The position numbers were made by a program, and so were the translations under genes. The notes under the pieces are model-generated. The model made no database searches. It was not told where the DNA came from and worked only from the letters and a program-made list of their open reading frames with translations. 61,753 nucleotides of DNA, taken from NCBI GenBank assembly GCA_903926385.1, contig CAIYIS010000001.1, positions 1-61,753 on the forward strand, in the 5' to 3' direction. The stretch is from an uncultured Bacteroidota bacterium (GTDB taxonomy: Bacteria > Bacteroidota > Bacteroidia > 2-12-FULL-35-15). This document shows positions 27,601-37,055 of this stretch, one piece after another; within the stretch, counting starts at the first letter, position 1, and each line of letters starts with the position of its first letter.

Positions 27601-30600
27601 TTTACGAACAATGCATCTTCTACAGCTTTATCAGCCGGAACAGCTACGGTAGTATTTAATGGTACAGCAGCTCAGTCTATAGGAGGTACATCAATCACCA
27701 ATTTTAATAATCTTACCATCGCCTCTGCAAGTGTAGTATCATTAGCTCGTACTCAAAATGTGGCTTCTAATCTTACCATCTCATCCGGTACATTCGATCT
27801 CACTACTTATTTTGCCAATAGGTTAACTGCCGGAGGAGTGCTTGCCATTGCCGATAATGCAACCTTACGAATAGGGGGTACCAATTCTTTCCCTGCTAAC
27901 TATTCTACCATTACGCTTACTAGTGCCAGCACTGTTGAATATTCAGGAGTAAATCAAACAGTGTCCAATCAGGCTTATGGTAATTTAAAGTTAAGCAGTT
28001 CGGCAGGCGCAGTGGTTAAAACCTTGCCCGCATCGGCTCTTACACTTACCGGAAACCTGATTAGCGAGCTGGGTGCAGGAACTTCGGTTACCTATACAGC
28101 AGCAGCAGCTATTACTGTTAATGGCAATGTAAGCATTGGTGCTTCTACCATTTTTAACGGAAGTAGCTTTACTCACAATGTGGGTGGCAATTGGAGCAAC
28201 AGCGGAACTTTTAATGGCAACACAGGTACCATTGTTTTATCAGGAACTGCTGCTACGGTAAGCGGAACCGGAAACAATTTTAAAAACCTTACCCTTGCCG
28301 CTCCGGGTATTGTTTTCGACAATAATGCCATTACTGTGAGTGGAAACTTTGCTACTACCGGAACAGGTTCGCTTGTTCAAAATACCGGAGGAAGCGTAAA
28401 TATGACAGGAACAGGTGCTACTATAAGCGGTGCCGGAATTTCTATCGAAAACCTGAACATCAGTGGTACAGTTACCACTTCTGCATCGTTTATAGTATCG
28501 GGTAATTTAACCGTTAATGGTAGTCTTTCGGCAAGTGCCGGAACCATTACCATGAGTGGTGGTGCTGAAACAATATCAGGAACAGGTACCATCAGTTTGT
28601 CCACACTTGCTGTGTCGGGTTCGGTTACTACTGCTAAAAACATTACTCTTTCATCAGGAATGAATGTAAGCGGAAGTTTAACCGCATCTGCAGGCACTGT
28701 AACATTTACCGGAACTTCAGCTTTTGCCGGAAGTGCAAATTTATTTAATGTTACGCTAAACGGAACTTCACTCCAAATGGCCGCTAATTCCATACTCAGT
28801 GTTGCCAATACGTTTGCGGTTACTGCAGGCAGTGTAGATGTAACCACCAATGTTCCGAATACTATTAATTTTAACGGTGTATCATCTCAAAGCATCAATG
28901 GTATTTCTACATTCAACAATTTATCAATAAACAATGCTGCAGGAGTAACCGCATTAAATGATATTACAGTGAACGGAGTGTTAAATCTGGCAGCAGCCAA
29001 TGCTTCTGCATCTCAAGGTTGCTTAAATTTGGTTTCAGCCTGGAATGGTTATCCTTTATTGACTAATTATGTTTCCCGCACATTATTTATGGGAGCTAGT
29101 GCCACCACCTTGGGTAATGGAGATGTTACCGGTGCCGTAAGAAGAAATACCATTGTTGCAAATACCTTATACAGTTTCGGAAGTCAATATACCAACGTGT
29201 CGCTTACAGCGGGCAATATGCCTACTTCATTCACCATAATTATTAAAATCGGAAGCGCTCCGTTTGGCAAAACAGATGCAGTATCCCGTCATTATGAATT
29301 ATTACCTGTGGCTGCAACCAATTGTTTCTTAACAGGCAATTTTCATTATCTCGATAATGAGTTGAACGGAAATATAGAAAGCAAATTAGTTACCTGGGAT
29401 TATGATATTGCCGGTGGAAATGGTACTCCAGATGAACACGGCAGAGCAGCTTACGATTTCGCCAATAATTATGTAGGCATGTCTAATATTCCAATTAGTT
29501 ATTTCATTCAAACTTGGCGCACCGTATTTTCGTTAGGAAATTATCAGCAAGGTTATAAAACCTGGAATGGTTCGATAAGCACCAATTGGAATAATGCACC
29601 TAACTGGACACCTATTGGTGTGCCTTCTATGGGTTCGGAAGTTATTATTCCTGATGCCGCTACCACTAATTACGATCCTGAATTACCAACAGGTGCCACT
29701 ACCATTAATACCATGAGAATAGAAAATGGAGGAGTGCTTGTTATGGCAAATAATACACTAGTGATAAATAATACATTGAGCGGAGGTTGGGAAGACCAAA
29801 ATACGGCAGGTAACAATCCTGGAACAAGCACTGTGGTATTCTCTGACATAGGAGCTACCATTTCGGGCACTTCCAGTTTTTATAATGTCGAAATTTCCGA
29901 CACGGCTAGTGTTGCGCTTGCTTCGGGTAGTACAATGAAAATTGCTAATGCCATATCCAGAACCGGAAGCGGCTCAGGTTTGTGGAATGCCGGTACATAT
30001 AACGGAACGGTAGAATTTAATGGAGCTTCTCAAACCATTGTTTTGCCTAACGGTGTGCCAGCTTTCCATCACCTTACATTAAGCGGAACAGGAACAAAAA
30101 CTGTTTCGGCCTCTAATCTAACTCTGGCAGGTAATTTTACTAATAATGCAACCTTTGATGCAGGAGCGAATACTGTTACTTTCGATGGTACATTACCTCA
30201 AACTATTCAGGGAACAAGTGTTTCAACATTCAATAATATCGTTATTGATAACACAGCCGGTGTTGCATTAGCACAGGATGCTGTAATTAATAATACACTT
30301 ACATTAACTACAGGTGCAATGAATGTAAATACACACATTCTTTCGTTTGCAACCACTGCCACAGCTGTGGCAGGTAGTTTAAGTGCCACTAATATGATTA
30401 TAGCCGATGGCGGAGGCGAAGTACGCAAGTATGGTAACTCCGCTTCCGAGGCTTCATTTAACTTCCCTGTAGGTGATGGTAGTTTGAGCAATAACGGTGC
30501 AGAATATTCTCCTTTAGCTCTTACATTCACCGGAGGAACATACACCGGAGGTTATACTGCCGTAAAGATAAACGATAACCAACATCCGGCTGATGCAAGT

Positions 30601-33600
30601 ACTACTAATTATATTAGCCGTTACTGGACAGCTACTCCTTCTGCTTATTCAGGCTACACCTGCACGCTTTCTGGACATTATCTTTCCGATGATATTACAG
30701 GAAACGAAAATCTTATTGCTTCGGCACAAAGAGTCGGAAATATCTGGACTAAATACGGAACTGTAGATTATTCAACGCATACTATCAATGCATCTTGTAC
30801 TTCCTTAGGCGATTTTACCGGAATATCCAATGTAATTCCTACGGTAGTCATTGCCGGAGGTAACACTACCGTTTGTAAAAACGATGAAGCTACTTTAACA
30901 GCAAACGCTACTTACGATAGCCCTGTTGCTTATCATTGGATAAATGGCGGAGAAACATCGTCTACCATTCAACCATCAACTGCCACTGCCGGTTCAACTA
31001 CCTATACTGTATCGGTAACTGATGGAAACGGATTTTCAAATACCTCTAATACAACATTAGTGGTGAATCAAAATCCTACCCCGGCATTTGCTGGAAACAA
31101 TAAATCGGCATGTTTAATGGGAATAACTTTGGAAGCAAATACGCCTACCGAGGGTACCGGAGTGTGGAGTGTTATTAGCGGACCAAGCATCAATGCCAGT
31201 CAGTTTAGTAATATTAACAGTCCTTCAGCTACCTTTGTGCCTGACGGAGGATTTGGTGAATATCTATTGCAATGGAAAACAATAAATGCTCCTTGTACCG
31301 AAAGCAGTTCGCTGGTAACCATAACTATTACCAATACAGGAACATGGTTCGGTAATAATTCAAATTGGTTCGACCCTAACAATTGGTGTAGCGGAGTGCC
31401 TGATTCAACCATTGATGTAGTTATTCCTGCTTCAGTTTCAAATATGCCTTACATTAATGCTACTGGTGCAAGATGTCATAACATTACCATCGAAAGCGGA
31501 AGTGAATTAAAAATGGATGCTGCTGGTGATTTAATCGTTTTCGGTAACTGGAGTAATTCTGGTTTTTTCAACTCTGGTGGTGGCAGTATTACTTTTGCCG
31601 GAACTTCTGTTCAACATATTTCAGGTGCTACTTCGTTCGATAATATAGCAGTAAATAATACTTTCGGAGTTGTGCTTAGTAATACTATTGTCATCAATAA
31701 TACTCTGGTATTGCAGAATGGTAATATTGTAACCGGTGCTAATGCCGTTCAAATAGAATCGTCCGGTTATTCAATAGCTGTAAATGGCTATGTATTTGGT
31801 AATTTAAAACAGTTTGTAGTTAGTGGTGAGGGTATTTCTTTGTATTATCCGATAGGAAGTGCAACAGATTTCGCTCCTGTTGATTTATTCTTTGATAATG
31901 TTTCCGCAGGTAATTACGTAACAGTGTCTACTGCAAATGGCGACCATGCACAAATTGCTTCTTCCGGTTTAAATGTAAACGAATCTGTTAATCGTACATG
32001 GTCTTTAACAGATGCAGGGGTGAACTTTGATCAGTACACTGTTATTGTTCCAATCTTGTCTGGCGATATTGATCCAGGTTATATGCCTCAATATGCCGGA
32101 ATGATGATGTATTCTGCTAACTTGTGGTCTGTAATACCGAACACAGGTAGTTCTACTGATTTTATGTTGGCTTCCGGTCTTACCAATTTTGGTGATTTGC
32201 AAATTGGAACTGTTTACCCAACGCCAAGCTTATACTGGTTGAATCCCGGTTCAGGGTTCCGTAACCAAACTGCAAATGTTGAATTGCATGGTGCAGGGTT
32301 CTTACCTGGTGTATCTTCAGTTTTTGTGGGTACAGGTATAACCTTAAACAGCATGACCGTTAACTCCGATACGATTATTACTGCTAACATTCATGTGTCG
32401 TCAACCGCCTTATATGGCAATGTCCCTTTTGTAGTAACAAATACATACCCCGGAGGCGGAAGTAGCGACACAGTGAACATGGATATCACTCCTTTGCCGA
32501 TTCCTAACTTTGTTGCCACCTCAACAAACATTTACTGTAATCAAGACGGAACAACCACCTTCTATAATTATTCCGCTAATTCAAATTCGTTTTACTGGAA
32601 TTTCGGAGAAGGAGCTGTTCCGGCAACAGCTACCGGTTCTGGTCCATTTACGGTTAATTATCTTACTCCGGGATCAAAAACCGTAAGTTTGGTAGTTACT
32701 AATAACGAAGGAATAGATTCACTTGTCAGAACAAGTTATATCAATGTTTCAGATAACGTTCCTGAAACTCCTGCTTTTATCAACGGACACCTTGGATTGT
32801 GTTCTTATGTTGGCACTAACATAGTTTATACGTGTCCTACTGCAATCGGAGCAAACTTTTATAACTGGACTATACCTTCAGGTTTAACACAAGTGTCTGG
32901 TCAGGGAACTACTTCATTAACTGTTAACCCTACTGCAAACTTTTTTACAGGAACCTTAACTGTGGAAGCTATTAACGGATGCGGAACAAGTGCAGGTGCA
33001 GCAAGCATAAGTTTATCTGGTGTACAACCGCTACTATCCGGAGGAATTTCCGGACCTGCTCAGGTTTGCGGTTTGGTTGCTACTGATTATTCTGTCCCTG
33101 CCATTGCTGTCGCAAGTGTTTATACATGGTCAGTTCCTTTTGGAATGACTATTACTACAGGTCAGGGAACTCCTAATATCCATGTAACAATCGTTTCCAG
33201 TATGGTGAATGGAGATGTGAGTGTAGTTGTCTCCAATTCTTGTGGCGCTAGCCAGCCGATTACTTTAGCGGTTATTAGAAAACCGAATGCTCCGGGAACG
33301 ATTACCGGAAATGTATCGCTATGCGGTGTTACTCAAACTACATTCAGTGTATCTCCTGTGACTGGTGCTAATTCTTATACTTGGACCTTGCCAACTGGTT
33401 TAACAATGGCAAGTGGAAGCGGTACAACCAATATAGTGGTTAATGTAGCATCTACATTTATTACCGGTATCGTTAAGGTATCAGCTGTTAATGCTTGCGG
33501 ACTAGTTACAGGAACAGCTCCATTAACGGTTTATGGCAAAGTTCCTACTATTCCTATTGTTATCACCGGCCCGACAAATTTATGTGGAGTTACCTCTGCT

Positions 33601-34611
33601 AATTACTCGATTTCTGCCATACTAGGTGCTACTGGTTATAATTGGACTTTACCTGCTGGTTTAACTATTTCTTCAGGATTAAACACCAATAGTATCACCG
33701 TAACAAACAACGGATATTCTTCAGGAGGTATTTCTGTAGCGGGTTACAATATTTGTGGTACTGGCCCAGGTCGTGTATTGGCTTTAACTGCTGCTGCACC
33801 AACTCCAGGAGCCATTACCGGCCCTGCAATTGTATGTGGTTTAACCGAAGCTTCTTACTCAATAGCTCCGTTAACCGGTGTACCAGCAAATGGCTATCAG
33901 TGGAATGTTCCCGCAGGAGTTACTATCACTGGAACTTCTAATACAACAAGTATCAATGTTACCATTGCCTCAGGGTTCAACAGCGGAATTATTAGTGTGA
34001 TAGCCAACAATGGTTGTCAGCTAAGTGCATTGAAACAAGTAACCATTTCAAGACTTACTTCACTGCCTGGCGTAATAACAGGACCAGCTAATGTTTGTGG
34101 TACTACATCGGCTACCTACTCAATAGTAGCTGTAACAGGTGCTACCGGATATGTATGGGTGGTTCCTGCCGGGTGGACTATTACTTCAGGTCAGAACACA
34201 ACCAGTATTTCGGTTTCATTTACTGGAAGTGGAATGGCAGCCGGAGCTGTTAAAGTAGCTGCAAAAAATAACTGTGGAACTACTACTTATAGGTCGTTCT
34301 TAACTGCATCTTGTGCCGATGTCAATCAGCCGGAACCATCTGAAAGTAACAACAACTCATTCTTGGTGCTTTATCCTAACCCAGCTACAATGAGCTTCAC
34401 GCTTGATATTACAAGTTCTGTGCAAAAGGAGATAACTCTTGAGGTTTATGATGTGCTTGGCAATAAAGTAAAAGACGAATTGTATAGCTTAAATGATGGC
34501 GCTACATCTTTAATAACAAATATAGAAAGCCTTGTAAAAGGAGTGTATTTTGTAAGAGTGACAGACAATGATAATACAATTCTATTCAAGCAGTCGTTTA
34601 TCAAACAATAA
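24649..34611 (+). CDS. Giant T9SS-exported multidomain surface protein (adhesin-like)
   Basis: 3320 residues with a signal peptide (TTAVFLLATIMYVASQ). Order as I read it: an N-terminal beta domain (20-225); a fibronectin III-like domain (about 230-325); a LamG/concanavalin-like domain starting LVANFTFNGNANDVSGNNN (about 555-770); Ig-like segments. Then come some 1,400 residues of degenerate Thr/Asn/Gly-rich beta repeats of the 'GNFTNNATFDAGANTVTFDG' type. After that: an IPT/TIG-like domain (LYWLNPGSGFRNQTANVELHG), a PKD-like domain (FYWNFGEGAVPA), at least six PKD-like repeats opening ITGPAxVCG, and a type A sorting domain (LVLYPNPATMSFTLD). It probably forms a long cell-surface adhesin or glycan-binding filament. 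A terminator follows. Confidence 0.88.
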   Translation: MLKKIITTAVFLLATIMYVASQNITNYTFAATSGTFTVLTGGTSPSLSSGTADEGYFNAIPLGFNFYYMGTSYNSVSASTNGWLTLGANITTATPVNALSSGGAPRPIIAPLWDDLNLQTAANMSYSTTGTAGNRVFTIQFLSNKWLHTAAGYTISFQVKLYEANGKIEFVYRPESGSVVSASASIGIAATSTGSGNFLSLNNSGTNPSASSSNETTSINNKPSSGQTYSFTPVAPIAPSSLTYTGVFDNQMTLNWADNSGNEIGFVIYNSTDGVNYTLVTQTATNATSATITGLSGSTTYFWKIYTYTEGGSSAALTGSQATLCTPGAAPVVTSPVNYCQNATATQLTATGTGLVWGGVSGSVGGTAFFSTNVSVDNSENSKKTYFTTTQANEQITTIDYTIPAAQSVNGLVLSIFDANNTIVATSSTITTTTAVGSALKITNLFYSTLASAGTYSIGVSSGSGHIGYDNPSFPIIESTGAIYIGSVSSLGYRCFNNIQFKTATSSVAPVPSTAVAGSSTYLVSQTVAGCVSTQATITVNITTPAVSQIPTNSLVANFTFNGNANDVSGNNNNGLLQLAPALVADRFGNANSAYTLNGSTQYMTTTMQYTNPADFTLSIWFKTNTTSGGKLIGFGSSQIAQSNTYNRHIYMNNGGQIYFGVFPAAWKTINSTASYNDNNWHHATATLSSVSGMALYMDGSLVATDPTVTTCEATTGFWRVGFDNLNSWPSRPNSTYFRGAVDDILIYQRALTSPEVATVFTSPDGAGNNSPVCAGASINLSATTLAGATYAWVGPNSFTSSAQNPSFAYSAGAAGLYTLQVTQAGCTATSFTNVVAATTSGLWTGSQSTNWSVAGNWCSGVVPTATTNVVIPSTATNMPVISSSVSCNNITVNSGATLTTTLAGTLNIAGALTNNGTMNNNGTTVFNGTSGQQNFSGVSTFYNLTLNNTNGLLLPAAIVVANNLTLTAGILNANNFQISVGGNFTNNASSTALSAGTATVVFNGTAAQSIGGTSITNFNNLTIASASVVSLARTQNVASNLTISSGTFDLTTYFANRLTAGGVLAIADNATLRIGGTNSFPANYSTITLTSASTVEYSGVNQTVSNQAYGNLKLSSSAGAVVKTLPASALTLTGNLISELGAGTSVTYTAAAAITVNGNVSIGASTIFNGSSFTHNVGGNWSNSGTFNGNTGTIVLSGTAATVSGTGNNFKNLTLAAPGIVFDNNAITVSGNFATTGTGSLVQNTGGSVNMTGTGATISGAGISIENLNISGTVTTSASFIVSGNLTVNGSLSASAGTITMSGGAETISGTGTISLSTLAVSGSVTTAKNITLSSGMNVSGSLTASAGTVTFTGTSAFAGSANLFNVTLNGTSLQMAANSILSVANTFAVTAGSVDVTTNVPNTINFNGVSSQSINGISTFNNLSINNAAGVTALNDITVNGVLNLAAANASASQGCLNLVSAWNGYPLLTNYVSRTLFMGASATTLGNGDVTGAVRRNTIVANTLYSFGSQYTNVSLTAGNMPTSFTIIIKIGSAPFGKTDAVSRHYELLPVAATNCFLTGNFHYLDNELNGNIESKLVTWDYDIAGGNGTPDEHGRAAYDFANNYVGMSNIPISYFIQTWRTVFSLGNYQQGYKTWNGSISTNWNNAPNWTPIGVPSMGSEVIIPDAATTNYDPELPTGATTINTMRIENGGVLVMANNTLVINNTLSGGWEDQNTAGNNPGTSTVVFSDIGATISGTSSFYNVEISDTASVALASGSTMKIANAISRTGSGSGLWNAGTYNGTVEFNGASQTIVLPNGVPAFHHLTLSGTGTKTVSASNLTLAGNFTNNATFDAGANTVTFDGTLPQTIQGTSVSTFNNIVIDNTAGVALAQDAVINNTLTLTTGAMNVNTHILSFATTATAVAGSLSATNMIIADGGGEVRKYGNSASEASFNFPVGDGSLSNNGAEYSPLALTFTGGTYTGGYTAVKINDNQHPADASTTNYISRYWTATPSAYSGYTCTLSGHYLSDDITGNENLIASAQRVGNIWTKYGTVDYSTHTINASCTSLGDFTGISNVIPTVVIAGGNTTVCKNDEATLTANATYDSPVAYHWINGGETSSTIQPSTATAGSTTYTVSVTDGNGFSNTSNTTLVVNQNPTPAFAGNNKSACLMGITLEANTPTEGTGVWSVISGPSINASQFSNINSPSATFVPDGGFGEYLLQWKTINAPCTESSSLVTITITNTGTWFGNNSNWFDPNNWCSGVPDSTIDVVIPASVSNMPYINATGARCHNITIESGSELKMDAAGDLIVFGNWSNSGFFNSGGGSITFAGTSVQHISGATSFDNIAVNNTFGVVLSNTIVINNTLVLQNGNIVTGANAVQIESSGYSIAVNGYVFGNLKQFVVSGEGISLYYPIGSATDFAPVDLFFDNVSAGNYVTVSTANGDHAQIASSGLNVNESVNRTWSLTDAGVNFDQYTVIVPILSGDIDPGYMPQYAGMMMYSANLWSVIPNTGSSTDFMLASGLTNFGDLQIGTVYPTPSLYWLNPGSGFRNQTANVELHGAGFLPGVSSVFVGTGITLNSMTVNSDTIITANIHVSSTALYGNVPFVVTNTYPGGGSSDTVNMDITPLPIPNFVATSTNIYCNQDGTTTFYNYSANSNSFYWNFGEGAVPATATGSGPFTVNYLTPGSKTVSLVVTNNEGIDSLVRTSYINVSDNVPETPAFINGHLGLCSYVGTNIVYTCPTAIGANFYNWTIPSGLTQVSGQGTTSLTVNPTANFFTGTLTVEAINGCGTSAGAASISLSGVQPLLSGGISGPAQVCGLVATDYSVPAIAVASVYTWSVPFGMTITTGQGTPNIHVTIVSSMVNGDVSVVVSNSCGASQPITLAVIRKPNAPGTITGNVSLCGVTQTTFSVSPVTGANSYTWTLPTGLTMASGSGTTNIVVNVASTFITGIVKVSAVNACGLVTGTAPLTVYGKVPTIPIVITGPTNLCGVTSANYSISAILGATGYNWTLPAGLTISSGLNTNSITVTNNGYSSGGISVAGYNICGTGPGRVLALTAAAPTPGAITGPAIVCGLTEASYSIAPLTGVPANGYQWNVPAGVTITGTSNTTSINVTIASGFNSGIISVIANNGCQLSALKQVTISRLTSLPGVITGPANVCGTTSATYSIVAVTGATGYVWVVPAGWTITSGQNTTSISVSFTGSGMAAGAVKVAAKNNCGTTTYRSFLTASCADVNQPEPSESNNNSFLVLYPNPATMSFTLDITSSVQKEITLEVYDVLGNKVKDELYSLNDGATSLITNIESLVKGVYFVRVTDNDNTILFKQSFIKQ

Positions 34612-34634
34612 CCAAAACCAACCTGTACGTATGA

Positions 34635-34660
34635 GCCCCCGTTGTATTTACAACGGGGGC
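34635..34660 (+). terminator. Terminator of the giant gene
   Basis: Perfect 11-bp stem GCCCCCGTTGT / ACAACGGGGGC with loop ATTT, followed by TTTATGTTTT. Confidence 0.85.
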
Positions 34661-34785
34661 TTTATGTTTTAGTTATTTTGCTCTGAATTTTTGCAGTAAG
34701 CTCTGAAAGTCACTCTGTATTGCTTAAAGAGAGGGTGATGAAAATCATAGTAAAACAGTTGTAAGTTTTCTAATATTGCGTGCAA

Positions 34786-37002
34786 ATGAACACAACGTCC
34801 TCTCATAAAAATGAAACTTCTGCTAATCTGGTAGGAGATATTTTCGGGGGAACAGCAGCTATGCTTGTTGCCCTTCCTTCAGCTATTGCATTTGGTTTGG
34901 TTATTTACGCTCCATTGGGTGCATCCTTTTCGGGCAGAGCGGCCATTGGTGGTATAGTAGGAACCATTGCCATGGGCCTATTGGCTTCTGTTTTTGGCGG
35001 CACCCAACGCTTAATATCTGCACCCTGCGCACCTGCAGCTGCTGTGCTTGCTGTTTTTGTGGCCGAGGTGGTAAGCAAGGGTGTTATTCCGAATGCTATG
35101 GTGCCGGTTTACCTTATGTTGGTTGGGTTGATAGTAGGCGTAGTGCAAATTCTACTTGGAAAGATTAAAGGTGGTACATTCATCAAATACATTCCTTATC
35201 CGGTAGTAGCGGGTTACTTAAGCGGAGTAGGGGTTCTTATTTTTACAAGTCAGTTACCTAGGTTGTTTGGTCTTGGCAAAGATGTGAAACTATGGGAAAG
35301 TCTGCATAAATTCGGAGAATGGAAATGGGAGAGCATTACCGTTGGGTTAGTAACCATAGTAGTTATGTTTCTTGCGCCCAAAATAATTAAAGCTATTCCC
35401 GCTGCTATTATTGCACTTGTTTCGGGTATTGCCTGTTATTTTCTTCTTTCCTTTATTAATCCTTCTTTACTTAATTTAGAAAACAATAACCTTATCATAG
35501 GCCCCATTTCTGCTTCTGTATCCGATCTGGCAACAGTCTTTTCCGTTCAGTGGTCTATGGCTTCTTCTATCGATTTTTCGACTATAGGTTTTATATTTAT
35601 TCCAGCGCTTACCTTATCGGTTTTACTTTCCATTGATACATTAAAAACCTGTGTGGTGCTCGATGCTATTACTTACACACGTCACAAATCGAATAAAGAG
35701 TTGGTAGGGCAGGGGATGGGTAATATCGGTTCGGCATTGTTATGTGGCATTCCAGGAGCAGGAACCATGGGAGCAACCTTGGTTAATCTGAGCAGCGGTG
35801 GTAAAACCAAACGTTCGGGAATAGTATTTGGTATATCTGCATTACTTGTTCTAGTATTGTTTGGTAAACTGGTTGCATGGATTCCAATTTCTACTCTTGC
35901 GGGTATTCTTATTGTGGTGGCTATTCGTATGGTCGATTTCAAAACATTCGCATTGCTCAAACACAAATCCACAGTATTCGATTTTTTTGTGATGCTTGGT
36001 GTTATTATTTCGGCAGTAACTTTAAGTTTGATAGCCGCAGCAGGTATAGGTATTTTGCTTGCTATAGTCCTTTTCCTGAGAGAACAAATGCGAACCTCTG
36101 TTATCCGCAGAAAAGCATTCGGCAATCAGTTGTTTTCTAAAAAGAGCAGAATGATTACCGAGCGCGAAATACTGGAAGAAAAAGGTAAACATACTTTAAT
36201 TGTTCAGTTACAGGGTCAGCTCTTTTTTGGCACAGCTGACCAGTTGCTCAGTCAGATTGAACCTTTGCTGGGCGAATGTAAATATGTAATGCTGGATATG
36301 CGCAGGGTGTTGTCGATAGACTATACAGCTGCCAATCGATTGAAACAAATACTCGGACGGATTAAAGAACAAAAGGGATATCTTATATTCACTTCTGTTC
36401 CGCTCAATGTGCTTTCGGGTCAGAATATAAAAGTATATCTGCAACAGCTGGGCTTAACCGAAACCGAAAACCTTAAGTTTTTTGATGACCTTGATTTTGC
36501 TCTGGAATGGGTAGAAGACGAGATATTGCTGGAAGCAAATGTAAAAGATGATAACCGTATTCTGGAACTTAAAGAGATTGAACTTTTTTCTTCTTTCCCT
36601 GATAAAGCTTTACAAATGATGGCTTCCTGCTTAGTTGTGAAGCAATATAAAAAGAACGAAATGATTTTTACCACCAGCGATTCGGGGGATGAAATATATT
36701 TTGTGAAACGAGGAAATGTGAAAATCGTATTACCTCTTGAAGGAGGAGGAGTACATCATTTGGTTACTATTTCCAAAGGCAGTTTCTTTGGAGATATGGC
36801 TTTTCTTGACAAACGAAAACGCTCGGCTAATGCTATGGCTGGTGATGAGGTTATGTTGTATGAGTTATCGCGTAAAAAATTTGATGAAGTGATAGTACAT
36901 CATTCAGAAATAGCAGGACAGTTTTTTGAAAATCTATCTTTTGTTATGGCAAATCGTTTACGCTTGAGCGATATCGAACTGAAAGCATTACAGGAAAATT
37001 AG
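34786..37002 (+). CDS. SulP anion transporter with STAS and cyclic-nucleotide-binding domains
   Basis: 738 residues from the ATG at 34786 (a GTG lies two codons upstream). Residues 15-430 are a SulP/SLC26 membrane core, with AALVALPSAIAFG-type helix 1 and GGTQRLISAPCAPAAAVLA. A STAS domain follows (about 470-580: HTLIVQLQGQLFFGTADQL, LDMRRVLSIDYTAA). The C-terminus (about 600-735) is a Crp-like cNMP-binding domain whose phosphate cassette reads FFGDMAFLDKRKRSANA. SulP proteins move sulfate, bicarbonate or other anions. The extra domain suggests direct control by cAMP. 53 bases separate it from a cyclase gene, so ligand maker and sensor are adjacent. Confidence 0.9.
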   Translation: MNTTSSHKNETSANLVGDIFGGTAAMLVALPSAIAFGLVIYAPLGASFSGRAAIGGIVGTIAMGLLASVFGGTQRLISAPCAPAAAVLAVFVAEVVSKGVIPNAMVPVYLMLVGLIVGVVQILLGKIKGGTFIKYIPYPVVAGYLSGVGVLIFTSQLPRLFGLGKDVKLWESLHKFGEWKWESITVGLVTIVVMFLAPKIIKAIPAAIIALVSGIACYFLLSFINPSLLNLENNNLIIGPISASVSDLATVFSVQWSMASSIDFSTIGFIFIPALTLSVLLSIDTLKTCVVLDAITYTRHKSNKELVGQGMGNIGSALLCGIPGAGTMGATLVNLSSGGKTKRSGIVFGISALLVLVLFGKLVAWIPISTLAGILIVVAIRMVDFKTFALLKHKSTVFDFFVMLGVIISAVTLSLIAAAGIGILLAIVLFLREQMRTSVIRRKAFGNQLFSKKSRMITEREILEEKGKHTLIVQLQGQLFFGTADQLLSQIEPLLGECKYVMLDMRRVLSIDYTAANRLKQILGRIKEQKGYLIFTSVPLNVLSGQNIKVYLQQLGLTETENLKFFDDLDFALEWVEDEILLEANVKDDNRILELKEIELFSSFPDKALQMMASCLVVKQYKKNEMIFTTSDSGDEIYFVKRGNVKIVLPLEGGGVHHLVTISKGSFFGDMAFLDKRKRSANAMAGDEVMLYELSRKKFDEVIVHHSEIAGQFFENLSFVMANRLRLSDIELKALQEN

Positions 37003-37055
37003 ATTTTCCTGATTTTATAGTTTAATTTTACCATCAATTAATCTGCATAAACACC

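Noticed and set aside
28377-28850. 157-residue minus-strand ORF
   Set aside because: Antisense to the repetitive part of the giant surface protein; composition reflects its codons.
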